Positions 11,658 to 22,126 of a stretch of DNA of 64,000 nt are shown in pieces. This DNA is from Hsuehochloa calcarea (taxonomy: Eukaryota > Streptophyta > Magnoliopsida > Poales > Poaceae): positions 6,393,383 through 6,457,382 of the forward strand of contig CM070601.1 in the NCBI GenBank assembly GCA_036346395.1, read 5' to 3'. Both the position numbers and the translations under genes were made by a program. The notes beneath the pieces are model-generated. The model saw nothing but the letters and a program-made list of their open reading frames with translations. It was not told where the DNA came from and made no database searches. The first letter of the stretch is position 1. Every line of letters starts with the position of its first letter.

Positions 11658-14600
11658 CTAGTGCACTGCAATGTTGATGGCGCTCTCGTCAGATAGCTTG
11701 TGGACGTGGGGCTTGGCCTGCTTCTTGGACGCGGTAGCCGGCTTGGCATTTGTTGCAGGCTGCTGCGGCTTGCTGCTGCGGCTGCTGCATTTGCAGTTGT
11801 TGTCGAGGCTGTCGCGGCTCGCGCGGCAGCAGGGCCTTGTGCTCTCGCTCTCCTCTGACGAGTTGGAGGTGTCCATGGAGGCCTTCCTCCTCCCCAGCTT
11901 CGGTGACTTGGGACGGGTTGTGGGCAGCTTCCGGCAAGAAGGTGGCAGAGAGGAAACAGTGGTAAGATCAACGTTATTTTCTGAAGACTGAACCCAATGA
12001 GCTAGGCGATTACAGATTGATTGGTTCATGTAAGTGTTTGATTACCTTCTTGTATTCAGCCTTGGGAGAAGGTGCCTCGTGGTAGAAGCTTGGCATGGGT
12101 GTGGCTTTGAATGCCAGACTTTTCCTGAGTAGCTTGAGAGCCTCCTCTCGCTCTTTCTGCAGATTCGTAATGTAAAACCAATAAAGACTCGTTTCTGAGA
12201 ATTATCCAACGTGTACTGATGAATTTTCGATTATCGGTGTGTTTCAGAAGAGACAACTTTCTGGTGTTTTAATGTCTAAGGGTAATTGATTTGGAGATAT
12301 AAAACTATTTCAGATTTATTTTTTCCATGCTTGTAAACCAATAATAGCTCATGATTAGTACATCTAGCTCTTTCAGCAGGAAGAATGATGCAGTCATAGA
12401 AAGCAGCTCCAACTAAGCACGACACTACAGCTGTATAAACAGTCCAAGCAAAACAAGAACCATGACCAAACACAACTTTTAAAAAGTTCAGAACCCAGTT
12501 TTTATTGACTGCTAATTTTAAAATCCCATTTCTATCAAATTCGCTTGTCCCACCCACCTGTTGGAATATGCGACGTATATTACCAGGGGCCAATTGGCCA
12601 GTATATATACACAAACATGTTACAGATAAGGAAACCAAATCAAACATATCTCTAACTATATCTCTAACTTATCTCTAACACCCCCCCTCAAACTCATGGT
12701 GGATCAACAACACTGAGTTTGGAGAGGTAGAAGCCGTGCTGTGCTCGAGTCTGGGCCTTCGTGAAGAAATCCGCTATCCAAGCTCAAGGCACATACCAAG
12801 AGCAATCACCGATCATGCACACAAGACCTCATGAAGGAAGCATCAACACCAATATGCTTGGTGAGCTCATGCTTCACGTGGTCACGGCAATACCGATAGC
12901 ACTTTGATCTTGTCGACAAGAGAGGAGTCGTAGTAATGTAAACACCAAAATCCTCAAGTAACCACCGTAGCCAAGTAATCTCTCATTAAGAGAGCCATAG
13001 CTCGCAACTCACCTCTCTGACTCGAACGGACACTGCGATGCTTTCTTCGCCTTCCGTGCAATAAGCGAACCACCAAGAAAACACAAGAAGCGAGAGATAG
13101 ACCGCGATCGAGGGATCGCCCAAGTAGCATCCGAATAAGCCTCAAGTCAGAATGAAGTGGAGCGTGGAAAGAAGAGACGGCGGAGATAGTCCCACGAAGG
13201 TATCGCAAAACTCAAGAAGATGGTGTAGTGGACTGAGTGGGAGCAAACAAACCGACTCGAATGTGAACTCGGATAAGTGATATCCGGACGAGTAACAAAG
13301 AAGGTAGACAAGACTCCCAACAAGATGGCGATAGCGAAGTCGGATCGTAAAGAGGCTCGCCATCGAGGGTCGGAGGTGAACATTGAGCTCCATAGGAGTC
13401 TCAACAGACGCCGATCGATGAGGGAGGCGCGATCAAGAAGATCTGAATATACTTCTCTTGGGACATAAAGAAACCATCCAAGTGGAAGTAACCTCAATCC
13501 CAAGGAAGTAACGAAGAGGACCAAGATCCGACATAAGGAATCGCTTACTAAGACGAGCCTTGACAAAGGCAATGTACTCAGAGTCATCTCCAGAATGATC
13601 ATATCATCAACATACGTAAGAAGAAGAGTCCGACCACGAGACGAAGTGTGGACAAAGAGCGCAGGATCATGATCACTTGTCGAAAAACCAGCAGCAAAAG
13701 TGACCACAGAGGAGAAACGCTCAAACCAGCACGAGGGCTTGCTTAAGGCCATAGAGAGCGAATTTTTCTCTATTTAAGTTTAAATTTGTACTCATTTATG
13801 AAATTTTCCCATCCACCAAGCATGGCCAAAACTTTGTCTTTCCTTCCTAAATACATCTTCTCCCGGTATCACCTTATTGGGATTGAACATTTGGGAAATA
13901 AATGTCCATATTCTGAATTATGAACAAACGTGGAAATGGGCCTCCGAGGAAAATTAGTGCCAAACGGGCATGACTTTCTAGTAGTACTCAATGGTAATAG
14001 CTAATACCATTATGGACAATAAGGGAACCATTCTTTGGCAGGAGTTGATTGCGTTGCCGAGGGAAATCCAACGCCAATGGGGAAGGGTCAGAATTACAGG
14101 AACAACATAAATGGCAATTATTTTGGCCAACAAAAGATTGGCAAGATGGAAATTTCTTTGAGAAATTGGTGGAATTTTGGCAAGCATTTAGGCTAATAAT
14201 TTTAGGAACTGAAGCTTGTAACAATTTTTGGTGCCGGTTTTTATTCAGGGAAATTTTGAGAGCCCGTTTGGCTGAGGTGGTTGGATAATAGTAGCTTGAA
14301 AGCGGGGTTAAATTGGTCGGAAGTTAGGTTCGCCTGAAAGTTTGGTGGAACCAGGGTGATGGCCAGTTGTGGGAAGGTGAGGGGAGGGGGCCGGGTGAAT
14401 GGAACCCTTGGACTGGGGCAAGGGGGCAGAGTTGACAAGGGTGGAGGTTTGAAGGGCTAGGATGGGTGGGGGATGGAAGGAGGGATTTGAAGGGGAAATA
14501 AAAAGGAGGGTTAATGGAAAAGGATGAAGGTTTTTGTGAAATAATTCTGAATAATTTAAGGAGAGTTTAAGTGCGATCAAACTTTGAGAATTTTTCCTAA

Positions 14601-17600
14601 AATAATGCCCTGTTCAATTATAAACATAAAAGCCAATTAATGACCATCATCTAGGGTAGGACAATGCAAATCATCCAACGTGGTTACCATATTAACGCCC
14701 CCCCATGCCCCACCATGGCCAAAACTTTTCTTGTTTGATCCCAAGGCTAGTTGGCTTGGAACGTAAGTCAGGAATAAGAATTAGGCATCAGAATCCCACT
14801 TCCTCCCAAGCTAAATGCACTTAACACTTGAACCCCTTTTTTCTAAAGGCAATTTTAACATTGCTTACAATTCACCTCACCCTTGAAACGAATAAAGAAT
14901 CCGCCAGTGCACGGATAAGCATGACAATTAGGCACATTAAGCTAAAGCCAACCTCGTACGAATCCAATATGCATGGGCCATACTTTAATAAATAAGTTTG
15001 GTACTTTGTTCATTGGTTCTTGTAGAGGCTGCATGGCCCACTACTCAGAACCAATCATTCAAAATTTTTCTTTCTAAAATTCTTGGTACGTCAAGCATCT
15101 TTAGGAATTTTTAAAAGGGCTGTTGGAATGCGCTTTTTTTCTCTCCGTACATCCAGTCACTTTAATTAATTCCAGGGACTTTGGAACCCTAACTTCTTCG
15201 GTCCGTGACCTTTCCTTTTCCAGTAACTTTATCCCTTTAACCCTTTTCCAGATTTGTCGAACCCATCTTCCGCTCTTCGCTATGCCCTCTAACATTCCAC
15301 GCGTCCCCCTTCCTGTCGCTATCTTCCGCCCAACATTCATCTCCCCCACGCCCTCTCCCCAGGCCTGACCCACTTCCCCCGAGCCTCCAACACCTCAACT
15401 TTAATCCCCTTCTGCCACGCTCCCATTAACCCCCCTCGATTTCCCCTTTCGCCATCGGTCCCTCCAGATGCCTCACGCCCTGGCCCAATCCACGTCCCAC
15501 CCGATTCAACCCTCAACCTCGCCTTGCCTCACCCGGTCGTTCATAATCGACCTGGGCCCCAAAACCTTCCCCACCCCTACCGCCTTCGCTCCGACCCATG
15601 GCGAGGCTCGCCTTGATCGGCCGGAAGTTAACACAAATTCTACCATCAACCACGCTACTCAGTCCATGGATCAAAAGGTACCTGACTAAATTGTTTCTAT
15701 TCCTTTAATTTGACCACTCATCGGGGCCAAATACCTCAAAACATGACGCCCTGAACCTGACAGCTGCCCCCTCCGGCTCCTTTAGCAACCCTGCCTTCCC
15801 TCCTGCAAACAACGTCTTCCGGCCCTTGGGGGACCCATTAACCGTCCATTGTTGCTTACCCCTATTTGTTTAGCCGTCCTTTTATGGAAACCACCGGGAT
15901 ATCTTTAATTCTGAAACCCACCCGCAATGATCGCGCCTGTCCGGCAATAAATGACGACATTCAGGCCGGAAACTTTCCTATAGGAACATCTGCATGTCGA
16001 TGCCGACCGCGGCCGAAGCTCCGCATGATTTCCATTCGTCAGCTGCTCCACACGGCCAGTAAATTTTATTGCTATTCGGCTATAGCGCCGTGCACGCCGC
16101 GCCGTCGGGCGGGCGATCGATTGAAGAAAAACGCGGTTTTCGCACTAGGAGCTAGTTACAGCCCTATGCGCACCGCCTACTCAGAACTGGTTGCCGCTCT
16201 TCTGGGCGCGGGGAATACACCAACGCTGTTGGGAGGGTAGTGCGGGCCTGGTGCCGCGACCTCAACGAGATGCTGGAGTGGTGGAAGAAGAAGGACGAGG
16301 GTAGAAAGGACGAGACTCATTAAAAGTGACGTCCCGAGAAATCCTCATCCGTCGACCAATAGGATCCCAACAATGATATCCCTTATGCTTATGGCTATAG
16401 CCCATAAAAACAAAATGGACTAAGTAGTCACCCCAGACATCAAAATGAACAAGATTAAAAGGACGTTGTGACACTGACTCACTGGAAGGATAGAGGAGTT
16501 GAAGCTGTTTACCAAGCTTACAACCCTGACAATTTAGAGAAGCATCACCAGACACCGACCCTAAAAGACCACGATGAACTAAAGAAGATAGACGCGACCC
16601 GCAAAGATGTCCCAAACGATGATGCTACCGTGCAAAAGGGGCAGTGGAGGATGCAGTAGAAGCGGAGGCGGTGGTGGAGGCGACAAGACTGACAGGGGCA
16701 GCGGAAGGAAGATGAAGCCAGTCAAGCTCCCAGAGATGCCATAAGTTACGGCGGTGAGGGCCAGTATCTACCAGAGTCCCAGTGCGTCGATCCTGAACAG
16801 AACAAGAATCAAAATGAAGAATAACACGACAACCATGATCGCTGAGCTGACGGTCAGATATGAGCTACATGGTTAGTTTGGGAACATAAGAAACAACAGA
16901 AACATGAAAAGAGGAATTCGAAAGAGTGTCTCGTTCTACGACAGATAGAGAGGTACCATCTGCTGTCTGAACAGTGATAGGGGCAACTAAAGGACCAATG
17001 GAAGTGAGACTGGTGGAATCAAATGTCATATGAAAAGAAGCACCAGAGTCAAGAATCCAAGGTGGTATACCTGAGGAAGAAGAAGTAGAAGGTGATCTCT
17101 CATTAGAAGACTGTGCAGCAGAACCAGACGGTGCAAAAGCAGTCATACGACATAGCAGTGTGAGAAGCTCCTGAGTATCAGAAGCACCAGAGCTCCTCTC
17201 AGAGGAGGAACCTCCAGTGCCCTTTGGAGGACGGCCACCACGACGTAAATCCTTCTTCTTCCTATAGCAGAACTGCTCAACATGTCCATCCTTGTTGCAA
17301 TAGGTGCAGTGGAGTTCCCTACTAACAGCAATGGTCACTGGTGAAGGCACCACTGGTGAAGGAGTAGCTGGAGACGTAGCGGGTGTAGAAGCTGGAGGAG
17401 CTGCCAGAATCAAAGGAAATGACGAGGACGGCAGCAGACCCGTAGCACGAAGGCGAATCTCCTCAACACGAACAGATGCAAGGACCTCCAACAGAGTCAC
17501 ACGAGGATGGCGCGCCAGCAACCGAGCACGAGTCTGCTCATACTCAGCTCGGATATGTGTCAAGAAGTCGTAGATATGACTAAGCTCCAGGTGAGACTGT

Positions 17601-19587
17601 TGACGCTAATAGCACTGACAAGTGTGTCAAACATCCGGTCCAAAAGAGTCAATCTGACGCCATACTGCGGACAACTGGGCATAGAACTCGTCCACGGTGG
17701 CATCTCCCTGCTGCAACAACTGCTCCTGACGCGCAACAGCAAGATACAAGGAATCATCAGATGCACCCACATCAACTGTGCTGAAACCAAGCCAACCACA
17801 TCCCCAGTAAGATACACTTCCATGCTAGCAACCAGAATAGCAGAGGCACTAGCATCCTCGTCAATCCATGTCTTGTAGGCAGCATATTGAATTTGAAAAG
17901 TCTCCATGACATCCTCAAAAACATCAAGTGCCTCTTTACGAGTGTCTTCAGAAGCATCCTTTGGGAGCACAAGCTCAACAGGTGGAACAAGTCGAGGCGA
18001 ACAAGGTAGCTCGCCGATGAGAAAATCACAAAGACGCTGACCACGCATGTGGAGGCACATGTGCTGAAACCAATCCCGATAATTGAGACCATCAAAGATC
18101 ACCGGGCAACGAGGAACAAAAACAATGCCAGACGATATTTTTTTTGGAAAAACCGACGCTATTTTTGTTTCTATAAGAAACAAATGCGGCTTAGAAACCG
18201 TATTGACAACGGTTTAGAAGCCGAACTCGAGCAGAGGCACGAGAGAATCAGCGAGGACGGCGGCGGCGACTCCCCAACGGCCACCGAGCTATCGACTCCG
18301 GATCTAGGCGGCCCCCAAGCGGCATCGGATCGGGAGGCGGCCTTGTGGGTGAGGAAGGCGCGGTTCCAGCGAATCCGAGAGAATCGGAGATGATAGAGGA
18401 GGCTCCTCGACGGTGACTTCCAAGCAAGAAGCTCAGACTCGAATCTGCGTTGTCCTCGGCTGCGTGGCGCGACAAAGACGAGGATGCGATGTGTCGGCCT
18501 CGGTGAAGCAGAGAAGAACCAGCAGCGGCGGCGGAAGACGACTAGCGATGGGTGGTGGCAGAGGACACATGAAGGGCGGCGGGCGGTGGAGGGGAGGCAA
18601 CAGTAAAATCCTAACCCTAGTCTCGCTTTGTTACCATGTTATGAATAACATTTGTATTCATCGTGAGGCCAATGGGCCAATATATACACAAGTACAGATA
18701 TAGCATATATATACAGGTAACCCCTTGTACAATAAGGAAAATACACATGTAATAATACACATCTAAAAATTTTGTCATAAGGTTCTCATTTCACATTTAA
18801 AAAGGAAGGAGTGGATAAAATTATGCGTGCAATTCTGCTAAAAAACATACAATAGATGTTCCTCTATAGATGATGAGTAAATAATTAAAGATTCGAGTGG
18901 AATAATAACAGGTTAAACAAATGGAATTACCTTCATCTTCTTTGTCGAAGTTGTCAACAGACTCTTCGCATTTTGGAATACATTTCCATTTCCAGTGGAA
19001 GCCTTGTCATTTGACAGATCAGGAGGGTGACTACTGATATCTTCTGGCTCTGATGGAACAGCACTTTTTGGTTCTATAACATCTTCCATAGATGTGACTG
19101 AGGTACTATCACTTACTTCTGTTCCTGCCATCGGAAATGTTTCTTGATTCTCTTGTTTATCATCATTACTTTCAACACGATGTTGCACCACATCTCCTTT
19201 TTCAACATTAACAGGAGAAGCTTCATCTAGAGCAGGCTCTGAATTTATAGAACCATTATCGTTAGACTGCTCCACAAATTTAGTACCAGAGGAACCATCA
19301 AGTTCGATTGCTTCATCCATTTGATTAATGGACAAAGATTCGTAAAGTACAATAGAACCATCAACTACAGCAAGATCGGTCTGCTCAGCATGATCAATGG
19401 CCGAGGAACCATCATGTTCAGTAGAACCATTGACATCAGCAGGTTCCAATGGTTCAGAGATGCTATTGTCAGATTGCGCGTCATGAACAATGACCAAAGA
19501 ACTTTCGACATTTACAGTGCCATCCGGGGGTCTAATTGTAGAATCCAGCTCCTCGTTGGAAGATTGGAGTAAAACTTCAATACCCAT
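11658..19587 (-). CDS. WVD2-like TPX2-domain protein, central exons missing
   Basis: Visible coding exons, in order on the - strand: 18931..19587 (219 aa, starts MGIEVLLQSSNEELDS), 12046..12156 (37 aa) and 11658..11927 (89 aa plus stop). Exon 1 is acidic and Ser/Asp/Glu-rich and ends KKMK before GTAATT. The 37-residue exon, EALKLLRKSLAFKATPMPSF and following, is the second half of a TPX2/WVD2-like domain. The last exon opens LPTTRPKSPKLGRRKAS, typical of these microtubule-binding proteins. All visible boundaries are phase 0. The first half of the domain (FKCDERAEKRKEFY-type sequence in relatives) is absent from the 6.8 kb between exons, which holds a copia element. Skipping straight from exon 1 to 12156 would stay in frame but lack that half. 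Probably a damaged allele, or an assembly gap. Family function: binding and organising cortical microtubules. Confidence 0.75.
12559..12680 (-). repeat. 3'-side copia LTR, 122 bp
   Basis: On the - strand it starts TGTTAGAGATAAG, directly after a GAGGGGGGG polypurine tract, and ends ATTCCAACA. TG...CA termini are present. Confidence 0.65.
12700..13752 (-). pseudogene. Copia reverse transcriptase / RNase H remnant
   Basis: The - strand encodes LLTYVDDMI (13597-13620), the catalytic YVDD of copia reverse transcriptase, preceded by HDPALFVH-type sequence. Downstream, RPDITYP and, in other frames, VHYT, YLRGT and ELRAMAL-type pieces correspond to the RNase H part of the polyprotein. Several frame changes are needed to follow it, so it is not functional. 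The N-terminal half of the reverse transcriptase is absent. Confidence 0.75.
13765..16245. other. Anomalous frame-poor insert inside the copia element
   Basis: About 2.5 kb with no long frame, no recognisable copia domain and no terminal repeats, although copia coding remnants abut both sides. The texture is unusual, with many doubled letters and short homopolymers (GGG, CCC, TTT, AAT runs). It resembles 50.4-54.0 kb. Uncorrected long-read gap filling is one explanation; a heavily decayed repeat is another. Confidence 0.45.
16262..16615 (-). pseudogene. Copia integrase remnant with core deletion
   Basis: Begins with GHLCGSRLSSLVHRGLLG and CQGCKLGKQ, the gag-pre-integrase region, and runs to HFDVWG, the start of the integrase catalytic core. 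It then jumps to HKHKGYHCWDPIGRRMRISR, which normally lies at the end of integrase. The catalytic D,D(35)E part is therefore mostly deleted. Confidence 0.7.
16865..18120 (-). pseudogene. Copia gag and protease remnant
   Basis: The gag part (from about 18120) contains CPVIFDGLNYRDWFQHM, HMRGQRLCDFL and AYKTWIDEDASASAIL. A frameshift follows near 17700. The next frame (17563-16865) has a CX2CX4HX4C zinc knuckle, CTYCNKDGHVEQFC, at about 17308-17267, and the aspartic protease start WILDSGASFHMT, whose Asp lies near 17050. Order and motifs fit a Ty1-copia polyprotein. The frame break makes it a pseudogene. Confidence 0.8.
18637..18761 (-). repeat. 5'-side copia LTR, ~125 bp
   Basis: On the - strand it starts TGTGTATTATTAC and ends AATAACA, immediately followed by the primer-binding site TGGTAACAAAGC. 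It shares the GGCCAAT..TATATACACAA core with the other LTR but is otherwise diverged from it. Confidence 0.6.
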
Positions 19588-21031
19588 ACTGCTTCACAAG
19601 AAAAGGTGATACTTCAATAAGTACAATTAATGATAACTCAAAGTAGAGATCATATATATTAAGACAATTTGAACCTTTTTGTCAAAAACAAGGACATGGA
19701 ATAAGGCAAAAGAGTGAGCACAAAGAAAATAGGATGTTCTACTCTTTCGAAGGATTGAAATCGACAACCCAACAAAGAGAATCTTCTATCCTTCTTGTGG
19801 ACACTATAGTTCTTTACCACCTACCAGGGACATGACATGCAATGGTGGAAAAGAATGATGTATGAAGTTTGACAACCTATCTGATATGAGAACTGGCAAT
19901 AATCAAAGCTATTATTTTAATTTGAGCAATCAGTTTTGTACTTATTTTGTTGGTATTATCAAATTGTGAGTATCATATTTCCATAAAAGGCAAATAAAAA
20001 ATAACAAGGGAGGAAAGGGGACAGAGATTGTGAAGAATTGACCTCTGTGCTGCTACAAACTAAACAAATGAAAGAATCAGAGCATAAGACATCACATGTG
20101 AATCTTGAATTGGACTATATGGTGGATTCACCAGCAAATGATTATTCGGTACGCTAGCATTTACAATTGGGCAAAATGTCCTTTAAGATTCCAGAATTGC
20201 TCTGAGTTGTACTTCTATTATTTTAGGATTTAAAATGTCCCATGCCTTAGTTAATTAATACTTGCAAGTTTGTTTTCATCTGACCTGAACCTGGTAAAGC
20301 AACATAATAATAAGCTTTCCAGAAAGAGTTTGGCCATGCATCTTCCTAATATTCTACATTATCATATCTAGATAACTGACCATTGACAACAACAAGAATA
20401 GGACCAATCTGCTCAATTCCAGAAAGTTTAGTTCTTAACATTTTGCTAACCGGTAGCAATGACCATCAGAACACCAGCTATTATTCTAAACATGGTGCAC
20501 CTAACAAACTGCCAAGAAACATATCATGTATCATGTATCAAGTCTAAACTGGTACGAACTACGAATCCCGTGAGACAGCGACATTACGGCAACAAAAATC
20601 CTGCTCGCAGACCACAATACAACGTGAGAAGCAAGGTAAAACTGAACACATCATTCATGGATGGACCAAAATTCTGATAAACTTATCAACAGTTGTGCCT
20701 TTTTGCCGCCAAACAAGATCGATATTCAAGACATTAAGATGCTTAGGTGAATCCTTTGAACCCTTTGCTGAAAATATGAGATGCAGACTAGAAGGCTCAC
20801 GCCATCACACAACCTTCAATTTTCCCTACACCAACAGCACCAAAAAAAAACTTCTTTCTAAATTCTAACTAGCTAATGGAATGCAGACACATATCACAAT
20901 TAAGGAAACCAAACTCAGTAATCGCAAAGCCGCCCCCTAGTGAAACCGAGGTGAAATAAAAACGCTAATGCAGGAAAGAATTGGGAGAAACAAGCAGGCC
21001 CACATCAGAGCAAGAAACGGGGGGTGGTTAC
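19588..21031 (-). other. 5' UTR intron of the TPX2-type gene
   Basis: On the - strand a donor G|GTAACC lies at 21031. The acceptor GTGAAGCAG lies one base before the start codon at 19587, so a 1.44 kb intron splits the 5' leader. The interior is AT-rich with no ORF or recognised repeat. Confidence 0.55.
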
Positions 21032-21117
21032 CTTGCGTTTCTTGGCTCTTGCTTGTGTCCTCTCGCTTCTCGCCAGCTGGTTCTTCGCGCAGGCACAGGA
21101 CGGTGGTGGTATTTGTA
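21032..21117 (-). promoter_or_regulatory. Probable TATA box and 5' UTR exon of TPX2-type gene
   Basis: On the - strand, TACAAATA (complement of 21110-21117) follows a C-rich tract and could be a TATA element. A start site would then fall near 21080. The short leader exon to 21032 is purine-rich and ends GCAAG|GTAACC. Inferred from position and motif only. Confidence 0.4.
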
Positions 21118-21182
21118 AGAGGAGGAGCAGGAGTTTGGAGTTGGAGGAGGAGGAAATGGGTTCGTTGGTTCAAACGGGGTTA

Positions 21183-22126
21183 GCTCGCAGGTTGCTTTCC
21201 CTGCGGCTTTGCTTTCCTTCTGCATGGGTCCCCTGCCTTCTGCTCTTGTGCGAGCAAGCCCGAGGTGGTGGTAACTGGTAAGGCAGAGCTAGCCTGCTAG
21301 CGGTACGGACCCTGGTTGGTTCGAATGTTTTGGGCGCCTCTCTCCCCCTCTCTTCCTAGCGGTTTATTGGTAGTTGCTGTTTGCTCTTCTTCTTCTTCTC
21401 TCTCATTATTATTTTTCCTATTTTTCTAGAGAGATTAAGATTTATAGTTAAGGCAGCTAAACCACTAACCGTAGCATCGTTTGGAACAAAGGAATTTTCA
21501 TAGAAATTTTAAAATTTCGCATATTACTGTATAATTCAGGCAGAAATCTAATGAAATTCTCGCGTTCCGAAAGGTGACTAGTTCTAGAACAGGAAGGAGA
21601 CTAATTCTCGTGATCAGCTGAAATGCATGGGCAAAGATCATGTCGAACCAAGTAAATCATCAAGCCATTCACAATGACTATGGTAGGATTTGAACACTGG
21701 TGCCATCGTGGTAACCGGATGCCGAAATTAGTTGGCCCTGGAAGTTAATTAGTTGGTCCATGACTATAGATTAGTTCGCTGATAGCTATAGTTAAGCCTT
21801 GTTTACGCACGAAAAATCTTCCGTGTGAGAATGAAGTTTTCTTTCTAGTTTGTAGTTCTACAATTAGATCCCTACGAAAGTTAAAGGTCCTCTACATTTT
21901 TTTGAATTAATTGCAAATTAGTGGAAGGGAATTTGCCGGGGGAGCCTGAGGCTGAGGCCCCTCATCAGCCGTTGGATCAAAACGAACCAACGGCTGATGG
22001 GGTGGGGTGTGGAGGGGCTCAACCTGAGACCCTCCCCTACTGAATTTTATTTTTAAACTAGTACAATGTATGTACTTTGCTGCGGATTAAAAAAAATCAT
22101 ATCTCGTCAACCGTCGTCGTGTTCGG
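21183..22126. other. Intergenic sequence with a stem-loop
   Basis: Upstream of the TPX2-type gene. The first part is a GC-rich promoter flank, then AT-rich sequence. The only structured feature is the hairpin at 21958-22002. No gene was recognised. Confidence 0.4.
21958..22002. repeat. Short perfect hairpin
   Basis: CCCCTCATCAGCCGTTGG pairs with CCAACGGCTGATGGGG across an 11-base loop. It lies within the flank of the tandem duplication that begins near 22127 and could be part of a MITE. Confidence 0.6.

Larger units (their letters stand above)
12559..18761 (-). mobile_element. Composite, decayed Ty1-copia retroelement
   Basis: Read on the - strand: a 125-bp LTR (18637-18761), a primer-binding site TGGTAACAAAGC resembling the initiator-tRNA-Met site (18625-18636), gag and protease (about 18120-16865), a gag-pre-integrase/integrase remnant (16615-16262), anomalous sequence (about 13765-16245), reverse transcriptase with YVDD plus RNase H (13752-12700), a polypurine tract and a 122-bp LTR (12559-12680). 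Outer flanks (CCACC versus TCTAA) show no target duplication. The two LTRs share layout but differ strongly, so they are probably from different subfamilies. Frames are interrupted and the integrase core is deleted. The element sits inside the TPX2-type gene. Confidence 0.75.
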
